From the NCBI GenBank assembly GCA_031363945.1, contig JANLVJ010000006.1:1-20627 (forward strand): a stretch of 20,627 nt of DNA. The letters are read 5' to 3'. This document shows, piece by piece, positions 1 to 6,633 of the stretch. The stretch is from JANLVJ01 sp031363945 (lineage in GTDB: Bacteria; Bacteroidota; Bacteroidia; Sphingobacteriales; Sphingobacteriaceae). A program made the position numbers and the translations under genes. Numbering within the stretch: position 1 is the first letter of the stretch; each line of letters opens with the position of its first letter. Below the pieces are notes generated by a model, which saw only the letters and a list, made by a program, of their open reading frames with translations, made no database searches and was not told where the DNA came from.

Positions 1-654
1 TTTGCCAGTATTGTGCCTATGATTTATACAGAGTTTCAGCCAAACTCTTTAGTATTTGTCGGCATAAACCCTTCTTTCAATGCCAAAGCCATTATGCGGG
101 TTATGCAGAATTCAGAAGCTAGATCAAGTTTTAAGTCTGAGGAAGAAGTAAATAACTTTTATAGATTTAATCGTAGTAACGTATTAGAGAAAATAAAAGA
201 TTTTCAGGTAATCCAGCACTACCATAAACTGCACCTTCCTTATTATACCAGAAACTGGCAGATAGCAGGGCAGCTTGAAAATATTCACTGGGAACAAATA
301 GATATTTTTCAGGTCAGACATTCTATTCAGGAAGAAGTTATCAGCCGGCTAAACCAAGCCACTAACAAATCTTTTTTTGGCAGGCAAATAGACTTGTTTT
401 TAACTATGCTTGAACATATTGCGCCGAAAGTCATCGTTATATTAAACCAAAAAACCGGAACATTACTTAAGAAAGAATTTTCAAAGATTGATCCCAACTT
501 TTTAAGTTCAAGGAAAGCACCTGACCAATATGAGTTATGTCTATATGGGAAACCCATTCCAGTCTTATTCAGCATGCATATTGCTTATAAAAAGCAGGAA
601 GACCGCATAAGTATAAATCAAAAAATTATAGACTTTGTAAGAAAATACCAATAA
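1..654 (+). CDS. Uracil-DNA-glycosylase-like family protein (5' end outside the window)
   Basis: The reading frame is open to the left edge. The first in-window start is GTG at 13 and a more ordinary ATG follows at 19, but residues before the GTG are also open, so the gene may begin outside the window. The product is about 213 aa and soluble, with no signal peptide or membrane segment. Near the N-terminus FVGINPSF resembles motif A (GxNPG/S) of the uracil-DNA-glycosylase superfamily. Near the C-terminus, LFSMHIAYKKQEDRIS resembles the closing S-x-M-x-x-x-x-x-x-x-D-R-x-S motif of those proteins. If the assignment holds, it would bind DNA or remove a damaged base, but many members of this fold have no tested activity. 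No partner gene lies close downstream on the same strand. The family call is a motif-level inference. Confidence 0.55.
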   Translation, partial: FASIVPMIYTEFQPNSLVFVGINPSFNAKAIMRVMQNSEARSSFKSEEEVNNFYRFNRSNVLEKIKDFQVIQHYHKLHLPYYTRNWQIAGQLENIHWEQIDIFQVRHSIQEEVISRLNQATNKSFFGRQIDLFLTMLEHIAPKVIVILNQKTGTLLKKEFSKIDPNFLSSRKAPDQYELCLYGKPIPVLFSMHIAYKKQEDRISINQKIIDFVRKYQ

Positions 655-771
655 AGCAGAACCTGAATTAAATCATCTGGATATAAGAGAGCGAACAAAA
701 TTTCGGCGCCTTAAATAGTATGATAATTTTTATTGAGGTCATAATGAACTCAATACTGCCTGCTTCAATGA

Positions 772-863
772 CTTAATAAAGTTTTATTGAAGCCACCAGC
801 ACATAAATATTCAATAGCTTAATAAAGTTTTATTGAAGCCACCAGCACATAAATATTTAATAG
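772..863. repeat. 46-bp tandem duplication at the end of the DoxX gene
   Basis: Positions 772-817 and 818-863 are two head-to-tail copies of a 46-bp unit beginning CTTAATAAAGTTTTATTGAA. They differ at one base (C at 812 against T at 858). The second copy encodes the last residues and the stop codon of the minus-strand DoxX gene. The first copy is an untranslated echo of that gene end lying just beyond the stop. Confidence 0.9.
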
Positions 864-1163
864 CATGAATAAAAATGAAGGAGCTGCCTGCAAAAAGGTG
901 TCTTTAATTTTTATCCTCACACTAAAACCTAAAAGCATAAGAAGGGATAAGGAAGCTGAAGCAGCACTAAGAATTAAATTATAACGTAAGCCGACTAAAA
1001 GACCGATTGCTCCGAATAATTGAAGATAACCTGTAAGTGTACGCAAATGTTCAAGGCCATAACGTTCAAATTCAGGTTTCATTTCTGCGCTCAGCAGTAA
1101 ACTAAAAGCATAATACAGAAAAGAAATACTGTCGACCACGACAAGTACAGTAAGTGGGGTCAT
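819..1163 (-). CDS. DoxX family small membrane protein (second of a pair)
   Basis: This 114-aa, very hydrophobic protein has about four predicted membrane helices. It fits the short DoxX/DoxX-like family: FERYGLEHLRTLTGYLQLFG followed by GAIGLLVGL and a hydrophobic C-terminal half with the charged break RIKIKD. The family sits in the inner membrane. Some members are linked to quinone-coupled or redox functions, but most have no known role. Its ATG (1161-1163) overlaps the stop of the upstream DoxX gene by four bases (ATGA), so the two are probably translationally coupled. Its final codons lie in the second copy of a 46-bp tandem duplication. The family call is firm; no specific function can be assigned. 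Confidence 0.8.
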   Translation of the reverse strand: MTPLTVLVVVDSISFLYYAFSLLLSAEMKPEFERYGLEHLRTLTGYLQLFGAIGLLVGLRYNLILSAASASLSLLMLLGFSVRIKIKDTFLQAAPSFLFMLLNIYVLVASIKLY

Positions 1164-1510
1164 ACGTTACTCAAGCCTGAGTGAACATATGCTACAAATA
1201 AAGACAAAAGTAGCAGGCAGAAAGATGGCACGTATTTAATAAATGGGTTTTTTACTTTAATATGAGCAATCTGTGCGCAGATCATTAAAAAGGCCATGAT
1301 CAGCGCAGGAATAAGTACGAGGGCCGGATACCAGATACCAGCTATTAGTAAGGTAGAAATAGCAATTTTTGACGTGCCAACCATATTTCTTAGCAGGTCT
1401 GAAATCTGGTACTGTTTGAATTCTTTAACAATATTGTCGAACCTGAATACCCAGACAATGATAATTGAAACAGCAATAATAATTTGAGCGGCAATCGATA
1501 AATTCATCAT
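1160..1510 (-). CDS. DoxX family small membrane protein (first of a pair)
   Basis: This 116-aa protein has four predicted membrane helices and the general pattern of DoxX-like proteins: an N-terminal helix, a hydrophilic stretch (FDNIVKEFKQYQISDLLRN), then hydrophobic helices with the break AHIKVKNPF. It is related to its downstream neighbour but clearly diverged from it. The two overlap by ATGA, forming a two-gene operon whose products may form a hetero-oligomer in the inner membrane (inference). The start at 1510 is the first of two consecutive ATG codons, with no Shine-Dalgarno sequence. The gene is divergent from the nitrilase gene, with 153 bp between them. Substrate and function are unknown. 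Confidence 0.75.
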   Translation of the reverse strand: MMNLSIAAQIIIAVSIIIVWVFRFDNIVKEFKQYQISDLLRNMVGTSKIAISTLLIAGIWYPALVLIPALIMAFLMICAQIAHIKVKNPFIKYVPSFCLLLLSLFVAYVHSGLSNV

Positions 1511-1663
1511 AATTGTAATTTACAAAAATGTTTTAAATTAGGGTGAAAGAGTAATCTTTATGAATTTTGTTGATCTTTACTGTTAACCCCTCAACTTTTT
1601 TTTTGTTCTCCTAATTTAGTAATATAATAAAGGTATAGTTGCATTGCCTGTATTATTCTAAAC

Positions 1664-2614
1664 ATGCAATTCATGAAGCATAAAAAGATAAAAGCAGGTG
1701 TTGTACAGGCTACTCCTGCCTTATTTGACATTGAAAAAACAATAGAAATCATTCTATACTGGCTTGATAAAGCTGTTAAGGAGAAATGTGAACTGCTACT
1801 ATTCCCTGAATCATTCATACCCTGTTATCCCAGGGGGCTAAGCTTTGATGCCGTCATTGGTAAACGAAGTATGAAAAGCAGAGATAACTGGCTTGAATAC
1901 TGGGAAAATAGTCTCGACGTTAATTCAACTCATTTTGAGCTTTTACGTGCTGCTATTAAAAAAGCTGGTATATTTGTAGGTCTGGGTGTTACTGAGCGTG
2001 AATCAGTAGGAGGCTCATTGTTTTGCACACTCCTGTATTTTGCTCCTGATGGCACCCTGATGGGTAAGCACCGTAAAATCAAACCCACAGGTCTTGAAAG
2101 ATATATCTGGGCTGAGAGCGATGGCAGTACACTAATGAGTTTTGACACTAAAATTGGCAAAATTGGTGGTCTTATCTGCTGGGAAAACTATATGCCCCTG
2201 GCCCGTCAGGCCATGTATCATCAGGGTGTTGATATATACCTAGCACCTACTGCTGACTCAAGGTTATCATGGCAGTCAACCATGCAACATATTGCGCTTG
2301 AAGGGCGATGTTTTGTACTATCAGCCAATCAATTTGTTAAAAAATCTGATTACCCTTATCATTACCAGCAGGAATTAAATGATGAACCAGAAATTATATG
2401 TGCTGGTGGTAGTGCGATTATTTCTCCCATGGGCGAGGTTCTTGCAGGGCCGATCTTTAATTGCGAGGGTCTATTGACAGCTGAACTTGATTTTTCAGTG
2501 CTGGCAAGAAGCAAACTTGATTTTGATGTGATCGGTCATTATTCAAGGAATGATATTTTTAAATATGAGGCTGTAAATCAGCCAGATCAAAAGAAAATCT
2601 GGGGAATTTATTAA
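1664..2614 (+). CDS. Nitrilase (carbon-nitrogen hydrolase superfamily)
   Basis: Nitrilases hydrolyse organic nitriles to carboxylic acids and ammonia through a cysteine thioimidate. The 316-aa length is normal for a complete nitrilase. The Glu-Lys-Cys triad is visible: E49 in LLFPESFIPCYPRG, K138 in KHRKIKPTGLERYIW and C172 in GGLICWENYMPLAR. The supporting E145 is also there. ERYIWAESDGS and the closing DFDVIGHYSRNDIF are typical of true nitrilases rather than amidases or N-carbamoylases. The enzyme should be cytoplasmic and form helical oligomers. The start could be ATG 1664 or ATG 1673; the second would match the usual family N-terminus better. The gene stands alone, divergent from the DoxX pair and convergent with the thiamin operon, sharing TTAA with the stop codon of thiF. 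The natural substrate cannot be told from sequence. Confidence 0.88.
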   Translation: MQFMKHKKIKAGVVQATPALFDIEKTIEIILYWLDKAVKEKCELLLFPESFIPCYPRGLSFDAVIGKRSMKSRDNWLEYWENSLDVNSTHFELLRAAIKKAGIFVGLGVTERESVGGSLFCTLLYFAPDGTLMGKHRKIKPTGLERYIWAESDGSTLMSFDTKIGKIGGLICWENYMPLARQAMYHQGVDIYLAPTADSRLSWQSTMQHIALEGRCFVLSANQFVKKSDYPYHYQQELNDEPEIICAGGSAIISPMGEVLAGPIFNCEGLLTAELDFSVLARSKLDFDVIGHYSRNDIFKYEAVNQPDQKKIWGIY

Positions 2615-3711
2615 ACAGCCGGTTTTAAAATAAAAGTTGATCCATTGAAAAGAGGTTTTAGCAATTGTCGGGCAAGTTTACTTCGATGACCACTCTGGCA
2701 GTAGAATACTAATTTTGATATCTGTTCAAATTCACTTAAGTGTTCAATAAGCTCATATATCGGAATATTAATTCCGCCCAGATTGCCTTCTTCAAACTCG
2801 TAATTCTCTCTGACATCGATTAAAATGACCTGATCGGGCTGATTAGTCAACCAATTATTCAACTCATTCAGTGTAATAAAATCATCGCCAATTGAATCAG
2901 CAGGTTCACCTGATACTAAAGCTAATTGTTGATCGCTTTCTGAAGAATATTGAGTTTTAGCAGGTAAACTAACGTTACTGGCATCTGCAATATTTGATTG
3001 AATCTTAAAGATATGCGTGCTGCAGTCAAGGGCATTTACTGTCAGTAATTTTCCAGAAAGCACTTCTCCGAAATTGCAAATAATCTTGATTACTTCGGCA
3101 GCCATATAGGCACCGATAATACCTGGAAGCACGCCTAGCACCCCTACCTCAGCACAGTTGTCTGTTGTAGACATTTTTTTTTCATCGGGAAAAAGATCAC
3201 GGTATGTGGGGCCGTGTTGGTAGTTGAAGACTGCTACCTGACCTTCAAACTTAAAAATTGCCCCTGAAACTAAAATCTTATCAAGGCTAATACAGAAATC
3301 ATTAACCAGATAACGGGTTGAAAAATTATCAGATCCATCGATAATAATGTCATAGGAAGAAAGTAATATTTCGGCATTTTCACTTTTGATACGCTCAGGA
3401 TATGCCTCGATAGAGACATACGGATTTAAAAGAGAAAGTTTTTTTTTTGCCGTTACGGCCATATTCAAACCGATATCATCGGTTGAATAAAGAATCTGCC
3501 GGTGAAGGTTTGTTAAATCAACCCTGTCATCATCAACGATACCGATTTGCCCGACGCCAGCGGCCACAAGATATTGCAGAACCGGGCAGCCCAGCCCACC
3601 TGCCCCGATCATCAGTACGCTACCAGCCTTTAAGAGCTCTTGGCCACCGAGACCAATTTCAGGTAATACTATCTGACGGCTATATCTTTTTAATTCAACT
3701 GGTATTAACAT
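2611..3711 (-). CDS. thiF: ThiF/MoeB-type adenylyltransferase fused to a rhodanese domain
   Basis: The N-terminal part (about residues 5-245) is an E1-like adenylyltransferase. It has the ATP loop GAGGLGCP (36-43), DDDRVDLTNLHRQ, DGSDNFSTRY and the conserved NCAEVGVLGVLPG with its cysteine. About residues 272-366 form a rhodanese domain with LIDVRENYEF and active-site C338 in FYCQSGHRS. Such enzymes adenylate the C-terminal glycine of a small carrier protein (ThiS or MoaD), and a rhodanese domain can deliver persulfide sulfur to it. The gene lies 81 bp downstream of thiE on the same strand, behind a TPP riboswitch, which argues for a thiamin role over molybdopterin. The usual zinc CxxC pairs are absent: the place of CYRC has TYRDLFPDEKK. 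The C-terminus ends slightly short of a usual rhodanese domain. No thiS, thiG or thiH is visible. A MoeB role remains possible. Confidence 0.85.
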   Translation of the reverse strand: MLIPVELKRYSRQIVLPEIGLGGQELLKAGSVLMIGAGGLGCPVLQYLVAAGVGQIGIVDDDRVDLTNLHRQILYSTDDIGLNMAVTAKKKLSLLNPYVSIEAYPERIKSENAEILLSSYDIIIDGSDNFSTRYLVNDFCISLDKILVSGAIFKFEGQVAVFNYQHGPTYRDLFPDEKKMSTTDNCAEVGVLGVLPGIIGAYMAAEVIKIICNFGEVLSGKLLTVNALDCSTHIFKIQSNIADASNVSLPAKTQYSSESDQQLALVSGEPADSIGDDFITLNELNNWLTNQPDQVILIDVRENYEFEEGNLGGINIPIYELIEHLSEFEQISKLVFYCQSGHRSKLARQLLKPLFNGSTFILKPAV

Positions 3712-3716
3712 AATCT

Positions 3717-3827
3717 TTATCGAAACCCTTGGTAAGGGTCTAACACATTAATGAATTTAGAAGCCAATTTACCAACATATTCTGCAATAAATTCAGGCTT
3801 TAGTGAGTAGGTAATTATTGATAACAT
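3717..3827 (-). CDS. Possible 36-aa small ORF between thiE and thiF
   Basis: In the -1-type frame relative to thiE, an ATG at 3825-3827 opens a 36-codon frame. It overlaps the last 35 bases of thiE and ends at 3717, six bases before the thiF start. It fills the otherwise unexplained 81-bp spacer. The peptide ends KFINVLDPYQGFR and has a protein-like composition. I recognise no family. It could be a coupling ORF, a remnant, or chance. Confidence 0.25.
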   Translation of the reverse strand: MLSIITYSLKPEFIAEYVGKLASKFINVLDPYQGFR

Positions 3828-4443
3828 CCTGAATCTGCTCAACAGTGGCAGCAGGATTTTTAGAACGGGTGATGGCACCAGAAAAAGCAAAGCCATAAAC
3901 ACCCGCTTCCAGAAGTTCGTAAACGTCATCTGCTGTGATACCACCAACTGCAACAACTGGAGTAATAATATTATTCAGGCGCATATTAGCCATTATATTC
4001 TGGTAACCAGGAAGACCGATCAGGGCACCTAAATTTTTCTTGGTAGTTGTGAATCTAAAAGGTCCGACACTTATATAATCGGCACCCTGACTTACCCGCT
4101 GAAAAATATCATCAAAGGTATTTGCTTCAGCTCCTATGATCAATGTATCACCCAGCATCGTCCGAGCCTCAGGTAAAGAAGAATCGTCAGGACCTAGGTG
4201 AACACCTTCGGCTTTTACTGACAAGGCAATCTCAGGAAAATCATTGATCATCAGGCGTGCATTATAGAGGTTACACAATTTTCTAGCTTGAATGGCCTGA
4301 GGTAGTACATTTTCAATCGGCTGATTTTTAACCCTGAGTTGAACAAGTTTACAACCGGCATCTAAAGCACGTCTGATACTTGTTAAATGTGAATCTTCGG
4401 TATTTTCCTGGGAAATAAAATAGAGTCTGTCGATCGATTGCAT
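3793..4443 (-). CDS. thiE: Thiamin-phosphate synthase
   Basis: ThiE joins hydroxymethylpyrimidine diphosphate and the thiazole phosphate (HET-P) to give thiamin monophosphate, releasing diphosphate, in the cytoplasm. The 216-aa length is normal for a stand-alone enzyme. The TIM-barrel motifs are all in order: QLRVK (35-39), NDFPEIA (67-73), GVHLGPDD (80-87), DYISVGPFRFTTTKK (122-136) and GGITADDV, followed by a glycine-rich end (GVYGFAFSGAI). The aspartates of LINDF and GPDD fit the Mg-diphosphate site known for the family. The start ATG at 4443 lies 76 bases downstream of the TPP riboswitch and has no Shine-Dalgarno sequence. It is the first gene of a short operon followed by the ThiF-rhodanese gene. 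Expression should fall when thiamin diphosphate is plentiful. Confidence 0.93.
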   Translation of the reverse strand: MQSIDRLYFISQENTEDSHLTSIRRALDAGCKLVQLRVKNQPIENVLPQAIQARKLCNLYNARLMINDFPEIALSVKAEGVHLGPDDSSLPEARTMLGDTLIIGAEANTFDDIFQRVSQGADYISVGPFRFTTTKKNLGALIGLPGYQNIMANMRLNNIITPVVAVGGITADDVYELLEAGVYGFAFSGAITRSKNPAATVEQIQDVINNYLLTKA

Positions 4444-4516
4444 GCTGTAGTTAAGTTTAACTCAGGGGGCATGACCAGTTTCAGGAATTGTGACCAATAG
4501 GGGCAGGATGGTCAAC

Positions 4517-4584
4517 TTTTCCCTTCGGCAGTATTAACTGGACCAGGTTCAAAGGGTATTTCTCAGCACAAGGCACCCCTAAAG
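4517..4584 (-). promoter_or_regulatory. TPP (THI-box) riboswitch
   Basis: Read on the minus strand, this stretch carries the conserved thiamin-pyrophosphate aptamer blocks in the right order. These are AGGGGTGCC, then GCTGAGA, then ATACCC, then TTTGAACCTG, then TAATACTGCCGAAGGGA. It precedes thiE in the correct orientation. The 73 bases between the aptamer and thiE contain short complementary pieces (TGACC/GGTCA twice) but no U-tract terminator. Control by translation or start-site access therefore seems more likely than attenuation (inference). Confidence 0.95.
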
Positions 4585-4590
4585 ATTAAA

Positions 4591-4598
4591 CAAATATA
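4591..4598 (-). promoter_or_regulatory. Probable -7 promoter element of the thiE operon
   Basis: TATATTTG on the minus strand matches the Bacteroidota -7 consensus TAnnTTTG exactly. It ends seven bases before the first nucleotide of the riboswitch aptamer, so transcription would start at the riboswitch. No convincing -33 TTG was found at the expected distance. Confidence 0.6.
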
Positions 4599-4769
4599 CG
4601 TGTATTCTGATTTTTTAGGAGATGGTAGTAAGATTATTATACAGGTAGAAGAAAACCAAATTTGGGATGTTCAGGGAGATCGCTATATTTAAAAGTGCAA
4701 CCAACACTATCTAAATTCTGATATAAATCTGTACCAGCTAATATCAATTTTTTACCGTAAACTTATACT

Positions 4770-5165
4770 ATGCAAGAATTGACAAATATAACAAGAGCAG
4801 GCTTGAGATTGAGATCAGTTCGTGAACGATCAGCCTTATCGCTTTCTTTATTTGCCAAGAGTCTGTTTGTATCAGAAAAGAATCTGCTGGAAATGGAGGA
4901 TGGTAAAATCGAAATTGATCAACAGGCCCTTACACGGCTTTTCTATGAGTATTGCGTATCTCCCTTATGGGTTCTTGTAGGTGAAGGTGAAATGCTGCTT
5001 GTCAGGCAATTTATAGATACTAATTCAAGCATACAGTCAGCACTAGAAATTGGCAAATCAGTGGTAAAAATGCATACGCTGCAATTGTCTAAAATTGTAA
5101 AGAGGCTCAGTCAGCTTGAAGAGGAAACTTTTAAACGAAATTTTATCGATACCAACTTAAACTAA
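4770..5165 (+). CDS. XRE-like helix-turn-helix transcriptional regulator
   Basis: This 131-aa protein begins with an HTH_3/Cro-CI type domain at about residues 9-65. LRLRSVRERSALSLSLFAKS forms the first two helices, LFVSEKNLLEMEDGK the recognition helix, and YCVSPLWVLVGEGE the family's usual end. The C-terminal half (about 70-131) is a charged, probably helical segment that may mediate dimerisation. The gene is divergent from the riboswitch-controlled thiE operon, with about 170 bp from its start to the thi promoter, and it has no operon partner. Its target genes are unknown. Related Bacteroidota proteins often regulate genes near their own, but nothing here shows a matching operator. No Shine-Dalgarno sequence is seen. 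The start ATG is the first available in the frame. Confidence 0.75.
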   Translation: MQELTNITRAGLRLRSVRERSALSLSLFAKSLFVSEKNLLEMEDGKIEIDQQALTRLFYEYCVSPLWVLVGEGEMLLVRQFIDTNSSIQSALEIGKSVVKMHTLQLSKIVKRLSQLEEETFKRNFIDTNLN

Positions 5166-5264
5166 TAATCTCTAAGGGATTAAAAACTGCTACTTTTTTA
5201 TTCCAACCTTATGACCCTACAAATAGCGTAATAGTAAAAGTATGAATCCTGATTGACAGATAAA

Positions 5265-5450
5265 TTATTTTCTTCCAGTTATTGCAGAAATAATCCAGAC
5301 AACAATTGCGACAACCAGTACAACAGCAATAATCCCTATAAGAAGACCTGCTTTAAATATCATACCAATTAAATGGCAGCTACTGAGCAGCATAGAAAAG
5401 GAAATTAATGCGAGAAAGAATACTGCTTTAATGTTAAGTTGATTTTTCAT
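5265..5450 (-). CDS. Small lipoprotein with one membrane helix (61 aa)
   Basis: The first 24 residues form a lipoprotein signal with a hydrophobic core (VFFLALISFSML) and lipobox LSSC, giving cysteine 25 as the acylated residue. A second, strongly hydrophobic helix follows at about residues 28-56 (KAGLLIGIIAVVLVVAIVVW), then a short basic tail (TGRK). Tiny proteins of this layout, a lipobox followed at once by a transmembrane helix, are common in Bacteroidota, where some are misannotated as phosphatidate cytidylyltransferase. The enzymatic name has no support at 61 aa. The likely location is the cell envelope; the function is unknown. The gene stands alone, convergent with the XRE-like gene. 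Confidence 0.7.
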   Translation of the reverse strand: MKNQLNIKAVFFLALISFSMLLSSCHLIGMIFKAGLLIGIIAVVLVVAIVVWIISAITGRK

Positions 5451-5587
5451 TCTAATAGTTAATTACGGTTAATTCTTTTATTTACCTGTCGCTTAGGGCA
5501 AATGATTTACAAGTCAACAGTTATTCATGAGTCAAAATATTAAACTTTGGGCAGATTTCAAAGATTAGTCATAAAATCATACTTGGT

Positions 5588-5784
5588 AAATAATTAATCC
5601 TACTAGTTTTCCCCAACCTGAGAAATTTTTTCTCTGCTCTGGTAGATGCTTAAAAAATAGAAGTGTTAAAAATGGACTAGAGAAATACGGAGATATCTTC
5701 AATATAGGCGTTTACATCGTTAGATTAGGGTCTTCTGCATCATTACAGCAATCAGGAAAAGACACTATGAATTTTACTGAATGA
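5588..5784 (+). pseudogene. Possible decayed coding remnant upstream of the LytS-like fragment
   Basis: About 64 codons are open with no start codon at the left. The frame includes KNGLEKYGDIFNIGVYIVRL and ends at TGA 5782-5784. That stop overlaps the ATG of the kinase fragment (5781) as ATGA, the geometry of coupled genes. The GVYIVRL segment faintly recalls the C-terminal sorting domain of type IX secretion cargo, but the match is too weak to name. It may be the tail of a lost gene, or chance. Confidence 0.25.
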
Positions 5785-6027
5785 ATGTGCTAAAAAACCG
5801 TTTCAGCGTAAATAACCCACTGGTAGTGCTCATGCAGGTTTTTTTATGGACAGCCATGATAGGTATTCCTCTTTAGTTCTTATTCAGAAAGCCAATCGGC
5901 TCAGGAGCCCAAGATGGCTCAGTTCATAAAGATCTGGCTTCGTTTGTAAATGAGCGAAAGTTGTTTTCATTCATCAAGTCAAATATTATTTTAATCATTT
6001 TCATTTACTTGAATGAATATTTTCTCA
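5781..6027 (+). pseudogene. LytS-type sensor histidine kinase, 5' fragment only
   Basis: From ATG 5781 the frame reads as the N-terminal membrane region of a Bacteroidota LytS/YehU-type kinase. There is a first hydrophobic helix (PLVVLMQVFLWTAMIGIPL), a loop, and a second helix (KSNIILIIFIYLNEYFL). An in-frame TAG at 5874-5876 interrupts it after 31 codons. The homology stops at about 6027, where the sequence passes into a different frame belonging to a response regulator. The whole His_kinase and HATPase part is missing. This is the remnant of a kinase gene that once preceded the regulator fused to it. The kinase assignment is an inference from the helix pattern and the neighbour. Confidence 0.6.
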
Positions 6028-6601
6028 GATGCCCGGCATTTCAGGTATTCAGCTGGTCAATTCAATGAATTCCCGGCCGATGGTCATATTTATTACTGCC
6101 TATGAAAACTTTGCTCTCGAGAAATTTTATGTAAATGTCATAGATTACCCAATGAAACCCGTTTCATTTGAGTGTTTCCTTAAGGCAGTAAATAAGGCAA
6201 ATGACGTCATAAAGTTACATTCTAGGCCAGAAAAGCTTAGTCAGGTAAAAAAACAGAACTATTTTTTAATTAGTGCTGATTATACTCTTGTTCGTATCGC
6301 TTTTGCTGATATCTTATATATTGTAGGCCTGAAAGATTATGTGAAAATTCATAGTACTACTTTTCCATGACCAGTTACCACCCGCATGAGCATGAAGGTT
6401 ATGAAAGAAATATTACCCGCAGAACACTTTGAAAGGGTACATAAATCTTTTATTGTTGCTTTAGAGAAAATAACCTCTATGGGGAAAAATAAAATTGCGG
6501 AGGAAAAAATTCCTATTAGCGATTTTTAAAAAGAGAATTTGTCAAAACTTACAGGAGAAAATCATTTTAAAATACTTTGGCGATGTTTGAAAATACCTTG
6601 A
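6026..6601 (+). pseudogene. LytTR-type response regulator, 5'-deleted and with two stops
   Basis: The frame opens inside the receiver domain at QMPGISGIQLVN, continues through VIFITAYENFALEKF and DYPMKPVSFECFLKAV, then enters a LytTR DNA-binding domain (YTLVRIAFADILYIVGLKDY). It is interrupted by TGA at 6368-6370, resumes in the same frame as PVTTRMSMKVMKEILP and FERVHKSFIVALEKI, and stops again at TAA 6527-6529 before a typical KENL tail. The phospho-accepting aspartate and everything before it are gone, replaced by the kinase fragment. LytTR regulators pair with LytS-like kinases, so one deletion most simply explains the fused remnant. A 113-aa product from ATG 6029 is possible on paper, but it would lack both phosphorylation and most of the DNA-binding domain. 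Confidence 0.85.
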
Positions 6602-6633
6602 ATTGAGACTGATCTTTAATTAAAACTACTAGA

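Noticed and set aside
733..756. Hairpin ATTGAG/CTCAAT and a possible third copy of the 46-bp repeat just left of the duplication
   Set aside because: The stem is short with no T-run on either strand, and the similarity to the repeat unit is limited to about ten bases.
1602..1641. Possible nitrilase promoter (TTTG at 1602, TATAGTTG at 1634)
   Set aside because: The -7 box has one mismatch and the 28-base spacing is too long for a Bacteroidota promoter.
4444..4516. Attenuator terminator after the TPP aptamer
   Set aside because: Only five-base complementary pieces (TGACC/GGTCA) are seen and no U-tract follows, so an intrinsic terminator is not supported.
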